This document shows, one piece after another, positions 1 to 6,000 of a DNA stretch of 10,391 nt (the first letter of the stretch is position 1; every line of letters starts with the position of its first letter). The position numbers and the translations under genes were made by a program. The DNA comes from Candidatus Woesebacteria bacterium. Its GTDB lineage: Bacteria; Patescibacteriota; Microgenomatia; UBA1406; GWC2-37-13. The stretch lies in contig JAGOLU010000024.1 in assembly GCA_017993865.1 (NCBI GenBank), positions 1 to 10,391 of the forward strand, read 5' to 3'. The notes beneath the pieces were generated by a model. The model was not told the origin of the DNA. It worked only from the letters and a program-made list of their open reading frames with translations, and did not search any database.

Positions 1-374
1 TGCTTTGATTGTGCGGTGATTTGTTGTCGCAAACCTTCAAATGAGCCAATGCGCTCGCGCTCTGCTTTCTCAAGCTTTTTGTTTGCATCTTGCAGTTCAT
101 CATGCAAATGTTTGATTGTTTTTTCTATCGCGTCTTGTTTATTGGTGAAATCTTGTTTTAGATTGATGGATGCAGATTCAAGTTTTTCTTTGGCCAAAAG
201 CGCTGTCTGTTCGCCAGCTGATTGGGTGAGTTTGGGGAGAATATCTGTACTAAACTTTTCACTCAATGCGTTTGCTAAATCTGTAGCCTGTGATTTGCGT
301 GAGAACACAAGGTTTATGGCATAGCCAATCACGAAACCAACGACGAAGAGTATGAGAGGGACAGTGATGTTCAT
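1..374 (-). CDS. rmuC: RmuC-like DNA recombination protein, N-terminal part (cut by left edge)
   Basis: The gene begins at the ATG whose complement is 372-374 and runs off the left edge, so about 124 residues are visible. They open with one hydrophobic segment (about residues 4-26, from TVPLILFVVGF to LVF), followed by a long charged helical region likely to form a coiled coil. Near residues 104-118 is the stretch KLEKAERERIGSFEGLRQQI. This membrane anchor, coiled coil and E-R-x-x-x-(F/G)-x-x-L motif is the usual opening of RmuC proteins. RmuC proteins are thought to limit inversions at short inverted repeats and carry a nuclease-like fold further on. That catalytic part lies outside the window, so the call rests on architecture and a short motif. 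The start lies four bases after the stop of the holin-like gene. It has its own extended -10 element and no Shine-Dalgarno sequence. Another anchored coiled-coil protein remains possible. Confidence 0.6.
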   Translation of the reverse strand, partial: MNITVPLILFVVGFVIGYAINLVFSRKSQATDLANALSEKFSTDILPKLTQSAGEQTALLAKEKLESASINLKQDFTNKQDAIEKTIKHLHDELQDANKKLEKAERERIGSFEGLRQQITAQSK

Positions 375-378
375 TCCG

Positions 379-750
379 CTATTTTACCAGAACTGCAAGC
401 GTAGACTGGGTGAATGATACGAGGGCGCCGTAGACGATGGCCCACAAAATCCCGTGGATCACGAACCCTCCAGGGACAAATAGATTGACGATGAGCGGCA
501 CAATGAGGACACAGATGCCATTTACCACCAAACCAAAAAGGCCGAGAGTAATGACGTTGATCGGGAGGGTGATAAGTTTAAGCACAGGGCGAATAAGCAT
601 GTTGACGAGGGCAAATACAATACTTACCACAATCGCCACCGGGTAGCTCTGCACATACACTGGTAATATCGAGGGAAAGAGAACGTTCAACACAAGCGCA
701 GCAAAGTAAACTGCCAAACCGTTGAGAAGAAGAGAAATAAGATGTTTCAT
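379..750 (-). CDS. Phage holin family 4 (superfamily IV-like) integral membrane protein
   Basis: This 123-residue, highly hydrophobic protein has about four membrane segments: roughly residues 3-25, 36-55, 62-90 and 95-118. The central stretch NMLIRPVLKLITLPINVITL, followed by GLFGLVVNG, is the diagnostic signature of the Phage_holin_4_2 family (N-x-x-I-R-P-x-L-K-x-x-T-L-P-x-x-x-x-T-L-G-L-F). Length and topology match the family. Despite the name, these proteins are widespread in bacterial chromosomes without any prophage, and their role in most hosts is unknown. No endolysin or other phage gene is nearby, so a lysis role is not supported here. An extended -10 element ends six bases before the ATG, suggesting that transcription starts on the start codon itself. 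The next gene (RmuC-like) follows after four bases and is probably cotranscribed. The family call is firm, the function is not. Confidence 0.88.
   Translation of the reverse strand: MKHLISLLLNGLAVYFAALVLNVLFPSILPVYVQSYPVAIVVSIVFALVNMLIRPVLKLITLPINVITLGLFGLVVNGICVLIVPLIVNLFVPGGFVIHGILWAIVYGALVSFTQSTLAVLVK
381..389 (-). promoter_or_regulatory. Extended -10 element (TGGTAAAAT) for a leaderless start at 374
   Basis: On the minus strand TGG-TAAAAT, five of six matches to TATAAT plus the TGn extension, ends six bases before the RmuC-like ATG. The last T of the -10 is also the first base of the TAG stop of the holin-like gene (379-381), so promoter and upstream coding end overlap. No -35 match is evident. 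Confidence 0.5.
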
Positions 751-756
751 AAGGTA

Positions 757-765
757 ATCATACCA
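757..765 (-). promoter_or_regulatory. Extended -10 element (TGGTATGAT) for a leaderless start at 750
   Basis: On the minus strand TGG-TATGAT ends six bases before the ATG of the holin-like gene. TATGAT matches five of six consensus bases, and the TGn supplies the extended -10. The usual distance to the transcription start puts +1 on the A of ATG. No good -35 hexamer is visible at 16-18 bases upstream. It lies in the 50-base gap after the 272-residue gene. Confidence 0.55.
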
Positions 766-800
766 CTCAAATAGTAACTAGGAATGGGAAGAGCGTGATG

Positions 801-1619
801 CTAAATGATGCCACAATATTCTAATATCGGAAGCGCAGGACCTTGAGAACTCAGCAAAGGGGTCTGATGCCCAAAAAATGCACTTACTAAAACACCTGCA
901 TCAGGATGACTTTTTACATATTCTGCTACGGCCTTCAATTTGGAAATAAATATGGGATGGCTTTGCTCATAATATTCTACTCTCATTAACGGAGTACCCA
1001 ACACATTTTTAGAGGCTTCTTTGATGTCTGGGTGACTCAAAAAAACCTGTGCCACATGAAGTGCGACGATCCGTGGGACTAGAGGAGCAAGTTGGGGATT
1101 CGCCGATAGCACGTCAAGTGTGGAAGAAATGTCATGAATCGTCCCTGCACCAATTGCATCCACACATTGCCCTATATAATCCCATACAGGTATATCTTTT
1201 CCCGCAACATTCACCACTTCAGGCAAAGAAATCCCTCGTGTTGTAGCTCTTTGTTCTGCTATTCCCAGAACCTTAATTGCTTCCCTCATGTCAGAACTCA
1301 AAGCTGCTGCTGTTCCATACCAAACTTGACCTGGAGCCAAGACTCGTTCTGCCAGTGCGCGCACTGGAGCAGACATTGTATTTGGTATGCGCTCAGGTTC
1401 TAGAGGTCCTTCTGGTTGCTTATTTGCATCTCTAGCGCCGTGAGTAACTCCCACTACTGCCCTAGCTTCTTGATCTCCATGTTGCACTCCTCTACCTCCT
1501 GTCTCAAGTGGTGTTGCAGTTACAGGGGTTGAATCTTCGAGAGCCGGCCGGTATCTTGGCTTTTCGGGCGTTCGCGTGCTGGACTGACCCTCACCTCTTA
1601 ATGTGTCGAAACGTCCCAT
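801..1619 (-). CDS. Hypothetical protein with disordered N-terminus and helical C-terminus
   Basis: I do not recognise this 272-residue protein. Residues 1-80 are rich in Pro, Thr, Gly, Arg and Glu (for example RTPEKPRYRP and GPLEPERIPN) and look disordered. Residues 82-272 look folded and largely alpha-helical, with segments such as VRALAERVLAPGQVW, MREAIKVLGIAEQRA, LVPRIVALHVAQVFLSHPDI and KLKAVAEYVKSHPDAGVLVSA. There is no signal peptide, no convincing membrane helix and no catalytic motif that I can name. The ATG at 1617-1619 is taken as the start because the frame is open and the tail is continuous with it. Met82 is an alternative start that would drop the disordered tail. No Shine-Dalgarno sequence lies at the usual distance; a GAGAGG is present but about 20 bases away. 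It sits 41 bases after the exonuclease gene and 50 bases before the holin-like gene. The intact 819-base frame and structured C-terminal half argue for a real gene. Confidence 0.72.
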   Translation of the reverse strand: MGRFDTLRGEGQSSTRTPEKPRYRPALEDSTPVTATPLETGGRGVQHGDQEARAVVGVTHGARDANKQPEGPLEPERIPNTMSAPVRALAERVLAPGQVWYGTAAALSSDMREAIKVLGIAEQRATTRGISLPEVVNVAGKDIPVWDYIGQCVDAIGAGTIHDISSTLDVLSANPQLAPLVPRIVALHVAQVFLSHPDIKEASKNVLGTPLMRVEYYEQSHPIFISKLKAVAEYVKSHPDAGVLVSAFFGHQTPLLSSQGPALPILEYCGII

Positions 1620-1660
1620 AAATGTACAAAATATATAACCTCTCTAACTTCAACTCTACC

Positions 1661-2371
1661 TCAAAACTTCAAAAAATGCAACCATTTGGTATAGAGCTCG
1701 GCAGTTGCTTTAATATCGGCTGCATTGTAACGGGCGATGTCGAGGTATCTTTTCTCTTTAAACATCTCTGCCACCTGATGCCCATTGATCTCCTCCGACT
1801 TCGGGCTCGATATGCCGAATGCTCGTGTCCACATGTGCATGCTCCCCTTTTTGCGCATTGCGCCATAAAACGAGAGCTGATCAATGAGATCAACATGCGC
1901 CTTGCCCCCGCGTTGACTAGTGAGATATCTGTTGGTCAGTAGGTTACCAGTCGGCTTGATTCCGTGGATTGCTCCACGAATCATGAGATAGGGAATATCA
2001 AACTGATAGCCGTTGAAGGTTACAAACACATCGTACTTTTGTGCAACTTCCCAGAATTTATTGAGCATCTCCGCCTCAGTGAGTGGTTGATACAAAACTC
2101 CGTCTTCTTCAGTTTTTTTATCACTATCAAGATTTTGATAATACACTGCGCTCTTCTCACGCTCGTAGTCGTGTATTCCTATGGCAACAATTTCACCCGT
2201 AAGCGGCGAGAAACCAAGCCCTTCTTTGAGCATATCCATGCCCAGTTTGAGTTCAGCTTCGTTTTTGGCCTCACGACGAGTCCAGTTAGAGAGATTCTCT
2301 TGGGTAAACGGATCTATGCTGTCCCAATTCTCCCCAATAGTTTCAATATCGATAACCAGTGTTTGACTCAT
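1661..2371 (-). CDS. DEDDy 3'-5' exonuclease, PolB-exonuclease-like / RNase_H_2 family
   Basis: This 236-residue protein carries the complete set of DEDDy exonuclease motifs. ExoI is VIDIET with Asp8 and Glu10. ExoII is VTFNGYQFDIPYL with Asn120 and Asp125. ExoIII is RYNAADIKAT with Tyr215 and Asp219, the Y-x3-D pattern that defines the DEDDy branch. HVDLID at about 159-164 is the extra conserved acidic stretch seen in PolB-like exonucleases. It therefore probably removes nucleotides from 3' ends with two metal ions, acting on DNA or possibly RNA. No polymerase domain is attached, so this is a stand-alone enzyme. Its role (proofreading in trans, repair or end trimming) cannot be read from the sequence. 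It starts 18 bases after the stop of the last receiver gene and is probably cotranscribed with it. The start is fixed by the motif I beta strand a few residues in. No Shine-Dalgarno sequence is visible. Nuclease assignment is confident; substrate is not. Confidence 0.88.
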   Translation of the reverse strand: MSQTLVIDIETIGENWDSIDPFTQENLSNWTRREAKNEAELKLGMDMLKEGLGFSPLTGEIVAIGIHDYEREKSAVYYQNLDSDKKTEEDGVLYQPLTEAEMLNKFWEVAQKYDVFVTFNGYQFDIPYLMIRGAIHGIKPTGNLLTNRYLTSQRGGKAHVDLIDQLSFYGAMRKKGSMHMWTRAFGISSPKSEEINGHQVAEMFKEKRYLDIARYNAADIKATAELYTKWLHFLKF

Positions 2372-2389
2372 ACAAAAAACAAGTAACTG

Positions 2390-2758
2390 TTATTCACCCA
2401 CGACTACCCGTATCTTATCATGTAAGCGCTCAAGTGACATTTTATTTTTCATAATATAGTCTGAAATCCCCAAGTCCTGACACTTTTTGATATCTTCTTT
2501 CTGATCTAAATTAGTGACCACTATCACGGGGATAGATTTCCACTTTGTGTTCCTCCGTAGTTCTTGCAACACACTGACTCCATCTTTGGCAGGCATGACC
2601 AAATCGAGAATGATAAGGTCGGGCTTGTTCGTCTCGAGAAGACTGATAAGCTCCTCTCCATCTACCACCAACGTAATCTCATATCCAAACTTTGAGAACT
2701 TCATTTGATATGCATTGGCCAAAAATTTGTCGTCTTCTGCGATGATGATTTTTTTCAT
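2390..2758 (-). CDS. Single-domain response regulator (CheY-like receiver)
   Basis: This 122-residue protein is one complete receiver domain with no output domain. The acidic pocket is Glu8-Asp9-Asp10 (IIAEDDKF). The phosphorylation site is Asp52 in LIILDLVMPAKDG. The switch residue is Thr82 in VIVVTNLDQ, and the conserved lysine is Lys104 in YIMKNKM. The residue after that lysine is Asn, whereas most receivers have Pro. Everything needed for phosphotransfer is present, so it should accept phosphate from a histidine kinase. With no DNA-binding or enzymatic domain it must act by binding a partner or as a phosphate relay or sink. It starts eight bases after the stop of the other receiver and lies two genes downstream of the sensor kinase at 3182-5530, its most likely phosphodonor. 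No Shine-Dalgarno sequence precedes it; translation may be coupled to the upstream gene. Confidence 0.92.
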   Translation of the reverse strand: MKKIIIAEDDKFLANAYQMKFSKFGYEITLVVDGEELISLLETNKPDLIILDLVMPAKDGVSVLQELRRNTKWKSIPVIVVTNLDQKEDIKKCQDLGISDYIMKNKMSLERLHDKIRVVVGE

Positions 2759-2766
2759 AGTGATTG

Positions 2767-3156
2767 CTATTCAACTGGTAAAAGTATCCTTTTCAATTGT
2801 ACGACAATATCTTCAAGTTTGTATTGAGTCTTGAGCATGTAAATTTTGGCACCCAAAGCGAGTGTTGATCGCACGCTTTCTTCTTCGTCTGCGTTGCTCA
2901 ATACCAATACGGGGATATCTTTCCAGAATTCATTCGTGCCGAGTTTGTTCATAAAGTCGGTTCCGTTCATATCTGTCAAGTAATAATCGAGACATATCGC
3001 ATCGGGGAGTTGAATGTTCGTCTCGAGTGAGCTTAGAGCATCTTTTCCGCTTGAGCATGCGATGACACTAAACTCGCTCATGGTCAGCTTCTTCTCGAGT
3101 GCCTGGAGCAGAAAACTATCATCTTCCACCACCATAACTGTCTTCTTTTGTTGCAT
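2767..3156 (-). CDS. Single-domain response regulator (CheY-like receiver), start corrected to 3156
   Basis: This is a 129-residue receiver domain when started at the ATG whose complement is 3154-3156. The open frame extends 31 codons further, to 3249, but that part overlaps the 3' end of the kinase gene and encodes a Ser/His-rich stretch unlike any receiver. The shorter start puts the first beta strand (KTVMVVEDD) at residues 5-13, as in the family. Key residues are Glu11-Asp12-Asp13, phosphoacceptor Asp57 (ICLDYYLTDMNG), switch Ser87 (VLVLSNADEEE) and Lys109 (IYMLKTQY). As in its neighbour, the proline normally after that lysine is missing. There is no output domain. It lies 25 bases after the kinase stop and 8 bases before the next receiver, so all three are probably cotranscribed. 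The two receivers differ strongly in sequence, so they are not a recent duplication. Confidence 0.9.
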   Translation of the reverse strand: MQQKKTVMVVEDDSFLLQALEKKLTMSEFSVIACSSGKDALSSLETNIQLPDAICLDYYLTDMNGTDFMNKLGTNEFWKDIPVLVLSNADEEESVRSTLALGAKIYMLKTQYKLEDIVVQLKRILLPVE

Positions 3157-3181
3157 ATAATTTGAAAATGTTAGTAATGAT

Positions 3182-5530
3182 TTATGCGAGTGGCGCAGGC
3201 TCACCGATCGGTATACTGAAAAAGAATGATGTTCCTTTATCCTCCACACTCTCGAACCAAACTCTTCCTCCTGAAGATTCTACAATTGACTTTACTAAGT
3301 ATAATCCCAACCCATTCCCTTCCGTTGTTTTATTGGTTTTCTTCGCTCTAAAAAACTTCTGGAATATGCCATCTCGCTCAGAAAGGCCAATACCACACCC
3401 GTTGTCCTGCACTTCGGAAACAAGCTCGGTGACGCTGCGCATTATTTTGAGATTAATGACGGCATCTTTTGGAGAATATTTTATGGCATTCGTGAGGTAA
3501 TTCATATATACCTGACTGATAAGTTTAGAATCTAAACTGATTGGTGGAAGCCCTTGTGGCATAACTATGTTCACAGACTGATTTTTTTCTCTTAATTTCG
3601 ATTCCAACTCGGAGAGAAGCCCATTGAGAAGTGCTCCAATATCTGTAGGCCTGGAATCGACAATAAGCTTGCCAGACTCAATCCGCGAAACATCGAGTAG
3701 CGTATTTACCAGATCAATCATCCGTTCGTTGGATTCGTTGATATTATGTAATATATCGTTTTGTTCCTTACTTAGTTTTCCAGTATCTCCTGTCATAAGA
3801 ATCTCCAGAAACCACTTAATGGCAGAAAGTGGGGTTCGTAACTGGTGTGAGGCGAGTGAAACGAATTCAGATTTCATCCTGTCTACTTCTCGCATTTTGG
3901 TGATATCTCTCTCTATTCCCACGAAAAACAGCACATTACCCTCATTGTCGAGGATGGGCGATACTTTAGCCTCGGCAATATATTCCTCTCCATTTTTTCG
4001 TTTATTGTTAAACTCCCCCGCAAAGGTTTTCTTGTCAACTTTAATACGTTTCCAGAGCTCATCGTAAAGCTCATCATTCATAAGTTTCCCCCATTTCACC
4101 CCAGCCTTGGTCCCTAACACCTCATCTCGCGAAAACCCCGTGATCTGCTCAACAGCCTTATTGGCGTACAGTACAATGCCGTTAACATCAGTAATGACGA
4201 TGTGGTCCGATGCGTTCTCTACCGCGAGTTGATATTTTTCAAGATCTTTGGTCTGATTCTCAAAGAGCACTTTCTTTTCTTCAACCTCTTGCAGAAGCAC
4301 CTTCATGCTCTTGTGTGCCTCTTCTAGTTGTGCAACTTCTTCGGTTAGCTCTTTGGTCTGTTCCTTAATTCTCTTTTCTAGACTATCATAAAGACCTTTC
4401 AAGCGTTTCGTGGTAACATTGAGTGTCCCGGCAAGCTCCTCAATCTCATCCCCAGAGTGAATCTCGATGGTATTGCTGAAATCTCCTTCTCCTACCTTGT
4501 GTGCATAAGCGGTAATTTTTTTGAGGGGTCGAAGCGTGAGATCTATCAGCCCTATGCCCACAACTATCGCTAACATTGCGCCCAAGAATACTCCTGCGCC
4601 AAGCAACGTCGCTATTCTGACTGCTGCTGCAATCAGTTCATCAGCGTCTATCTCCGAAATGATAAAGTAAGAAGTTGTGTCGATTTGAGCTACCCCAACA
4701 ATCTCTTGAGCTTTGTCCTCTGTATCGTAAAATGTGAACGTGGCAGGCTTTTTGTATTCGCGGAGAGCTTCTTGTATCTGTGTGTACTGAAGTGGCATGA
4801 TCTGATGCTGGAGATACTTTTGTTCCGAGGTAATAGCAGCCTGTTCTTTGCTATTCAACGGACCTAAACTATGCAAAAGCCTGTCGGGCTTTTGTGAAAA
4901 TAGTATCACGCCGTTCTCATCTGCAACCATCAACGAACTATCTTTGGAAAGTTGGCTCCTTTGCAATCGTTCCTCAACGTACTCAGGTTTGAGCTTGGCC
5001 ACCATTACACCTCCTACGGATGAGTCTTTGAGGTGAACTGGCTGGGAGAAATAGTATCCAAATTCTTTACTCGTAGAACCCATAAGAGCTTCAGTGTGAG
5101 TTTTGCCCCTCATAGCTTCAGTGTAATATTTTCTAAAACTGTAGTCTTGACCAATAAATCTTCTATCAGATGAATATATGCCAGTACCGTTTATATCGAG
5201 TAGGTAGGTTCCGAGATATTCAGGGTGATCCGCAGCGTACTCGTCCAATAGAGCGGTCAGTGCCTTGTCCGCTCCCTTCGATTTGGGTTCAAGATAACCT
5301 GTCTTCTCTATCCTGCGGACAATCGCATCGACATAATGCGTGGAGTCTTGAAATATATCTCCCATGGTGTGGGCGAGCTCTGTGTTGGCAGTTGTATGAG
5401 CCTCCTGTTCTATGCGCACCATCTCACCTTTCGTGGTGGTAAAAACAAAATATGCAAGAATAGTGCCAATAGCAAAAGCCACCGAGCCAATGCTCAAAAT
5501 TAGTTTGAGTCTGAGGGGTAGTTTAATCAT
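3182..5530 (-). CDS. Membrane sensor histidine kinase (Cache-HAMP-coiled coil-PAS-HisKA-HATPase)
   Basis: This is a 782-residue transmembrane sensor kinase. TM1 lies at about residues 8-30. An extracytoplasmic double-Cache-like region spans about 31-298, with the typical YLGTYLLDINGTGIYSS and GQDYSFRKYYTEAMRGK segments. TM2 is about 302-330 and HAMP about 331-383. A long coiled coil (about 375-435) leads into a PAS domain (about 432-548, AVENASDHIVITDVNG to VGIERDIT). HisKA carries the phosphoacceptor His562 in SHQLRTPLSAIKW. The HATPase domain shows the N box (NAIKYSP, Asn681), the DNGCGIG box (709-715) and the GNGLGL box (738-743). It should sense a small external ligand, autophosphorylate and pass phosphate to one or both receivers that follow. 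The residue after the active His is Gln rather than the common Glu/Asp, a known variant that could affect phosphatase activity. No receiver domain is fused. A gap of 106 bases precedes it, with a weak promoter candidate and no Shine-Dalgarno sequence. Confidence 0.95.
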   Translation of the reverse strand: MIKLPLRLKLILSIGSVAFAIGTILAYFVFTTTKGEMVRIEQEAHTTANTELAHTMGDIFQDSTHYVDAIVRRIEKTGYLEPKSKGADKALTALLDEYAADHPEYLGTYLLDINGTGIYSSDRRFIGQDYSFRKYYTEAMRGKTHTEALMGSTSKEFGYYFSQPVHLKDSSVGGVMVAKLKPEYVEERLQRSQLSKDSSLMVADENGVILFSQKPDRLLHSLGPLNSKEQAAITSEQKYLQHQIMPLQYTQIQEALREYKKPATFTFYDTEDKAQEIVGVAQIDTTSYFIISEIDADELIAAAVRIATLLGAGVFLGAMLAIVVGIGLIDLTLRPLKKITAYAHKVGEGDFSNTIEIHSGDEIEELAGTLNVTTKRLKGLYDSLEKRIKEQTKELTEEVAQLEEAHKSMKVLLQEVEEKKVLFENQTKDLEKYQLAVENASDHIVITDVNGIVLYANKAVEQITGFSRDEVLGTKAGVKWGKLMNDELYDELWKRIKVDKKTFAGEFNNKRKNGEEYIAEAKVSPILDNEGNVLFFVGIERDITKMREVDRMKSEFVSLASHQLRTPLSAIKWFLEILMTGDTGKLSKEQNDILHNINESNERMIDLVNTLLDVSRIESGKLIVDSRPTDIGALLNGLLSELESKLREKNQSVNIVMPQGLPPISLDSKLISQVYMNYLTNAIKYSPKDAVINLKIMRSVTELVSEVQDNGCGIGLSERDGIFQKFFRAKKTNKTTEGNGLGLYLVKSIVESSGGRVWFESVEDKGTSFFFSIPIGEPAPLA

Positions 5531-5558
5531 ATATCAAGATATGAAGAAGTCAGCTTTC

Positions 5559-5588
5559 ATAGTACAGCATTTTACTACTCGAAGTAAA
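5559..5588 (-). promoter_or_regulatory. Possible weak promoter upstream of the sensor kinase
   Basis: In the 106-base gap before the kinase, the minus strand has TTTACT (5583-5588, four of six to TTGACA), an 18-base spacer and TACTAT (5559-5564, four of six to TATAAT). Transcription would start near 5552, leaving a leader of about 22 bases. The match is modest in AT-rich sequence. The kinase may instead be read from the stronger promoter before the small membrane protein. Confidence 0.3.
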
Positions 5589-5636
5589 CAGAGGGAAAAG
5601 GTCGTGTCGATGTACTGCCCTCGCCTAAGGGTTCAT

Positions 5637-5912
5637 TCAGGCTTTTTTTGGATGATGAAGCATGTTCCAAAGATACGCACCCATCCACCCTGTGATATAC
5701 CCTATCGCAAAGGTAAATGCGACAAGCATAATTGCACGGGTGAACTCAAATGTTCCAACCACAATAGGGTTCGACAAGAAATGGAGCCAAAAAATCCAAT
5801 CAAGTGCAGCTTGAGCAAAGCCTACCATCACCATGAGTGACCACACAGCGTGGAAAAACGCCATCATCCCTCCGAACAGAAGTCCAATATAGTTTTGATC
5901 CAATGATTTCAT
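5637..5912 (-). CDS. Small two-helix membrane protein of unknown function
   Basis: This 91-residue protein has two clear hydrophobic segments, about residues 8-33 and 53-84, joined by an aromatic, possibly amphipathic stretch (LDWIFWLHFLSNP). The C-terminal segment ends in GYITGWMGAYLWNMLHHP and a short basic tail. The two-helix layout with a Gly-Trp...Leu-Trp-Asn ending recalls the small conserved 2TM proteins common in Patescibacteria, possibly the DUF5676 group. That link is from memory of the pattern and is not firm. No catalytic or transport motif is visible. It is the first gene after the strongest promoter in the window and precedes the sensor kinase by 106 bases, so it may share a transcript with it. 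Whether it is an accessory subunit of the sensor is unknown. Its ATG overlaps the stop of a ten-codon open frame in its leader (ATGA overlap). It ends with TGA. Confidence 0.78.
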   Translation of the reverse strand: MKSLDQNYIGLLFGGMMAFFHAVWSLMVMVGFAQAALDWIFWLHFLSNPIVVGTFEFTRAIMLVAFTFAIGYITGWMGAYLWNMLHHPKKA

Positions 5913-5941
5913 ATGAACAATAATAAAATAGTAATCATCAT
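5909..5941 (-). other. Ten-codon open frame in the leader of the small membrane protein gene
   Basis: Starting just after the -10 of the promoter at 5943-5971, the minus strand reads ATG ATG ATT and continues in frame for ten codons (MMITILLLFI). Its TGA stop (5909-5911) overlaps the ATG of the 91-residue protein as ATGA. Ribosomes ending here could restart on the main gene. The predicted transcription start is so close to the first ATG that only the second ATG, or neither, may be on the mRNA. It may be a chance frame. Confidence 0.25.
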
Positions 5942-5942
5942 C

Positions 5943-5971
5943 AGTATTCCAAATTTCACGCTTACTGTCAA
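5943..5971 (-). promoter_or_regulatory. Sigma70-like promoter with consensus -35 and extended -10
   Basis: Read on the minus strand, a perfect TTGACA (5966-5971) is followed by a 17-base spacer and AATACT (5943-5948), with TGG directly before the -10 forming an extended -10. Transcription should begin near 5936, giving a leader of about 24 bases to the ATG at 5912. It lies in the 88-base gap after the TMTC-like gene and should drive the small membrane protein and probably the kinase and receivers beyond it. I see no terminator hairpin in the gap. This is the best match to a housekeeping promoter in the window. Confidence 0.65.
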
Positions 5972-6000
5972 CTCCATGTAGTGCGAGTGGCTCCCCGACA

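Noticed and set aside
16..324. A plus-strand frame of 102 codons at the left edge
   Set aside because: The minus strand encodes a continuous membrane anchor plus coiled coil here. The plus-strand translation is Ser/Cys/Phe-rich, as expected for the complement of a coiled coil.
379..750. Prophage or lysis cassette suggested by the holin family name
   Set aside because: No endolysin, structural phage gene, integrase or attachment repeat is nearby, and this family is common in non-phage chromosomal settings.
1622..2386. Long plus-strand open frames (1622-1942 and 1964-2386) opposite the exonuclease
   Set aside because: They are antisense to a gene with intact catalytic motifs, their translations have no recognisable features, and they begin and end with the minus-strand codon pattern.
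3157..3249. A 31-codon N-terminal extension of the first receiver, starting at 3249 inside the kinase gene
   Set aside because: It overlaps the conserved end of the kinase HATPase domain, its residues look nothing like a receiver, and starting at 3156 gives the usual family length and places the first beta strand correctly.
3624..4067. A 147-codon plus-strand frame opposite the kinase
   Set aside because: The translation is a Ser/Leu/Ile-rich composition typical of the reverse strand of a coding gene, and the kinase domains on the minus strand are complete through this region.
5528..5543. Inverted repeat CATAT-6-ATATG over the kinase start, considered as an operator
   Set aside because: Five-base arms of pure AT-rich sequence around a start codon are easily found by chance, and there is no second copy or adjacent regulator gene.
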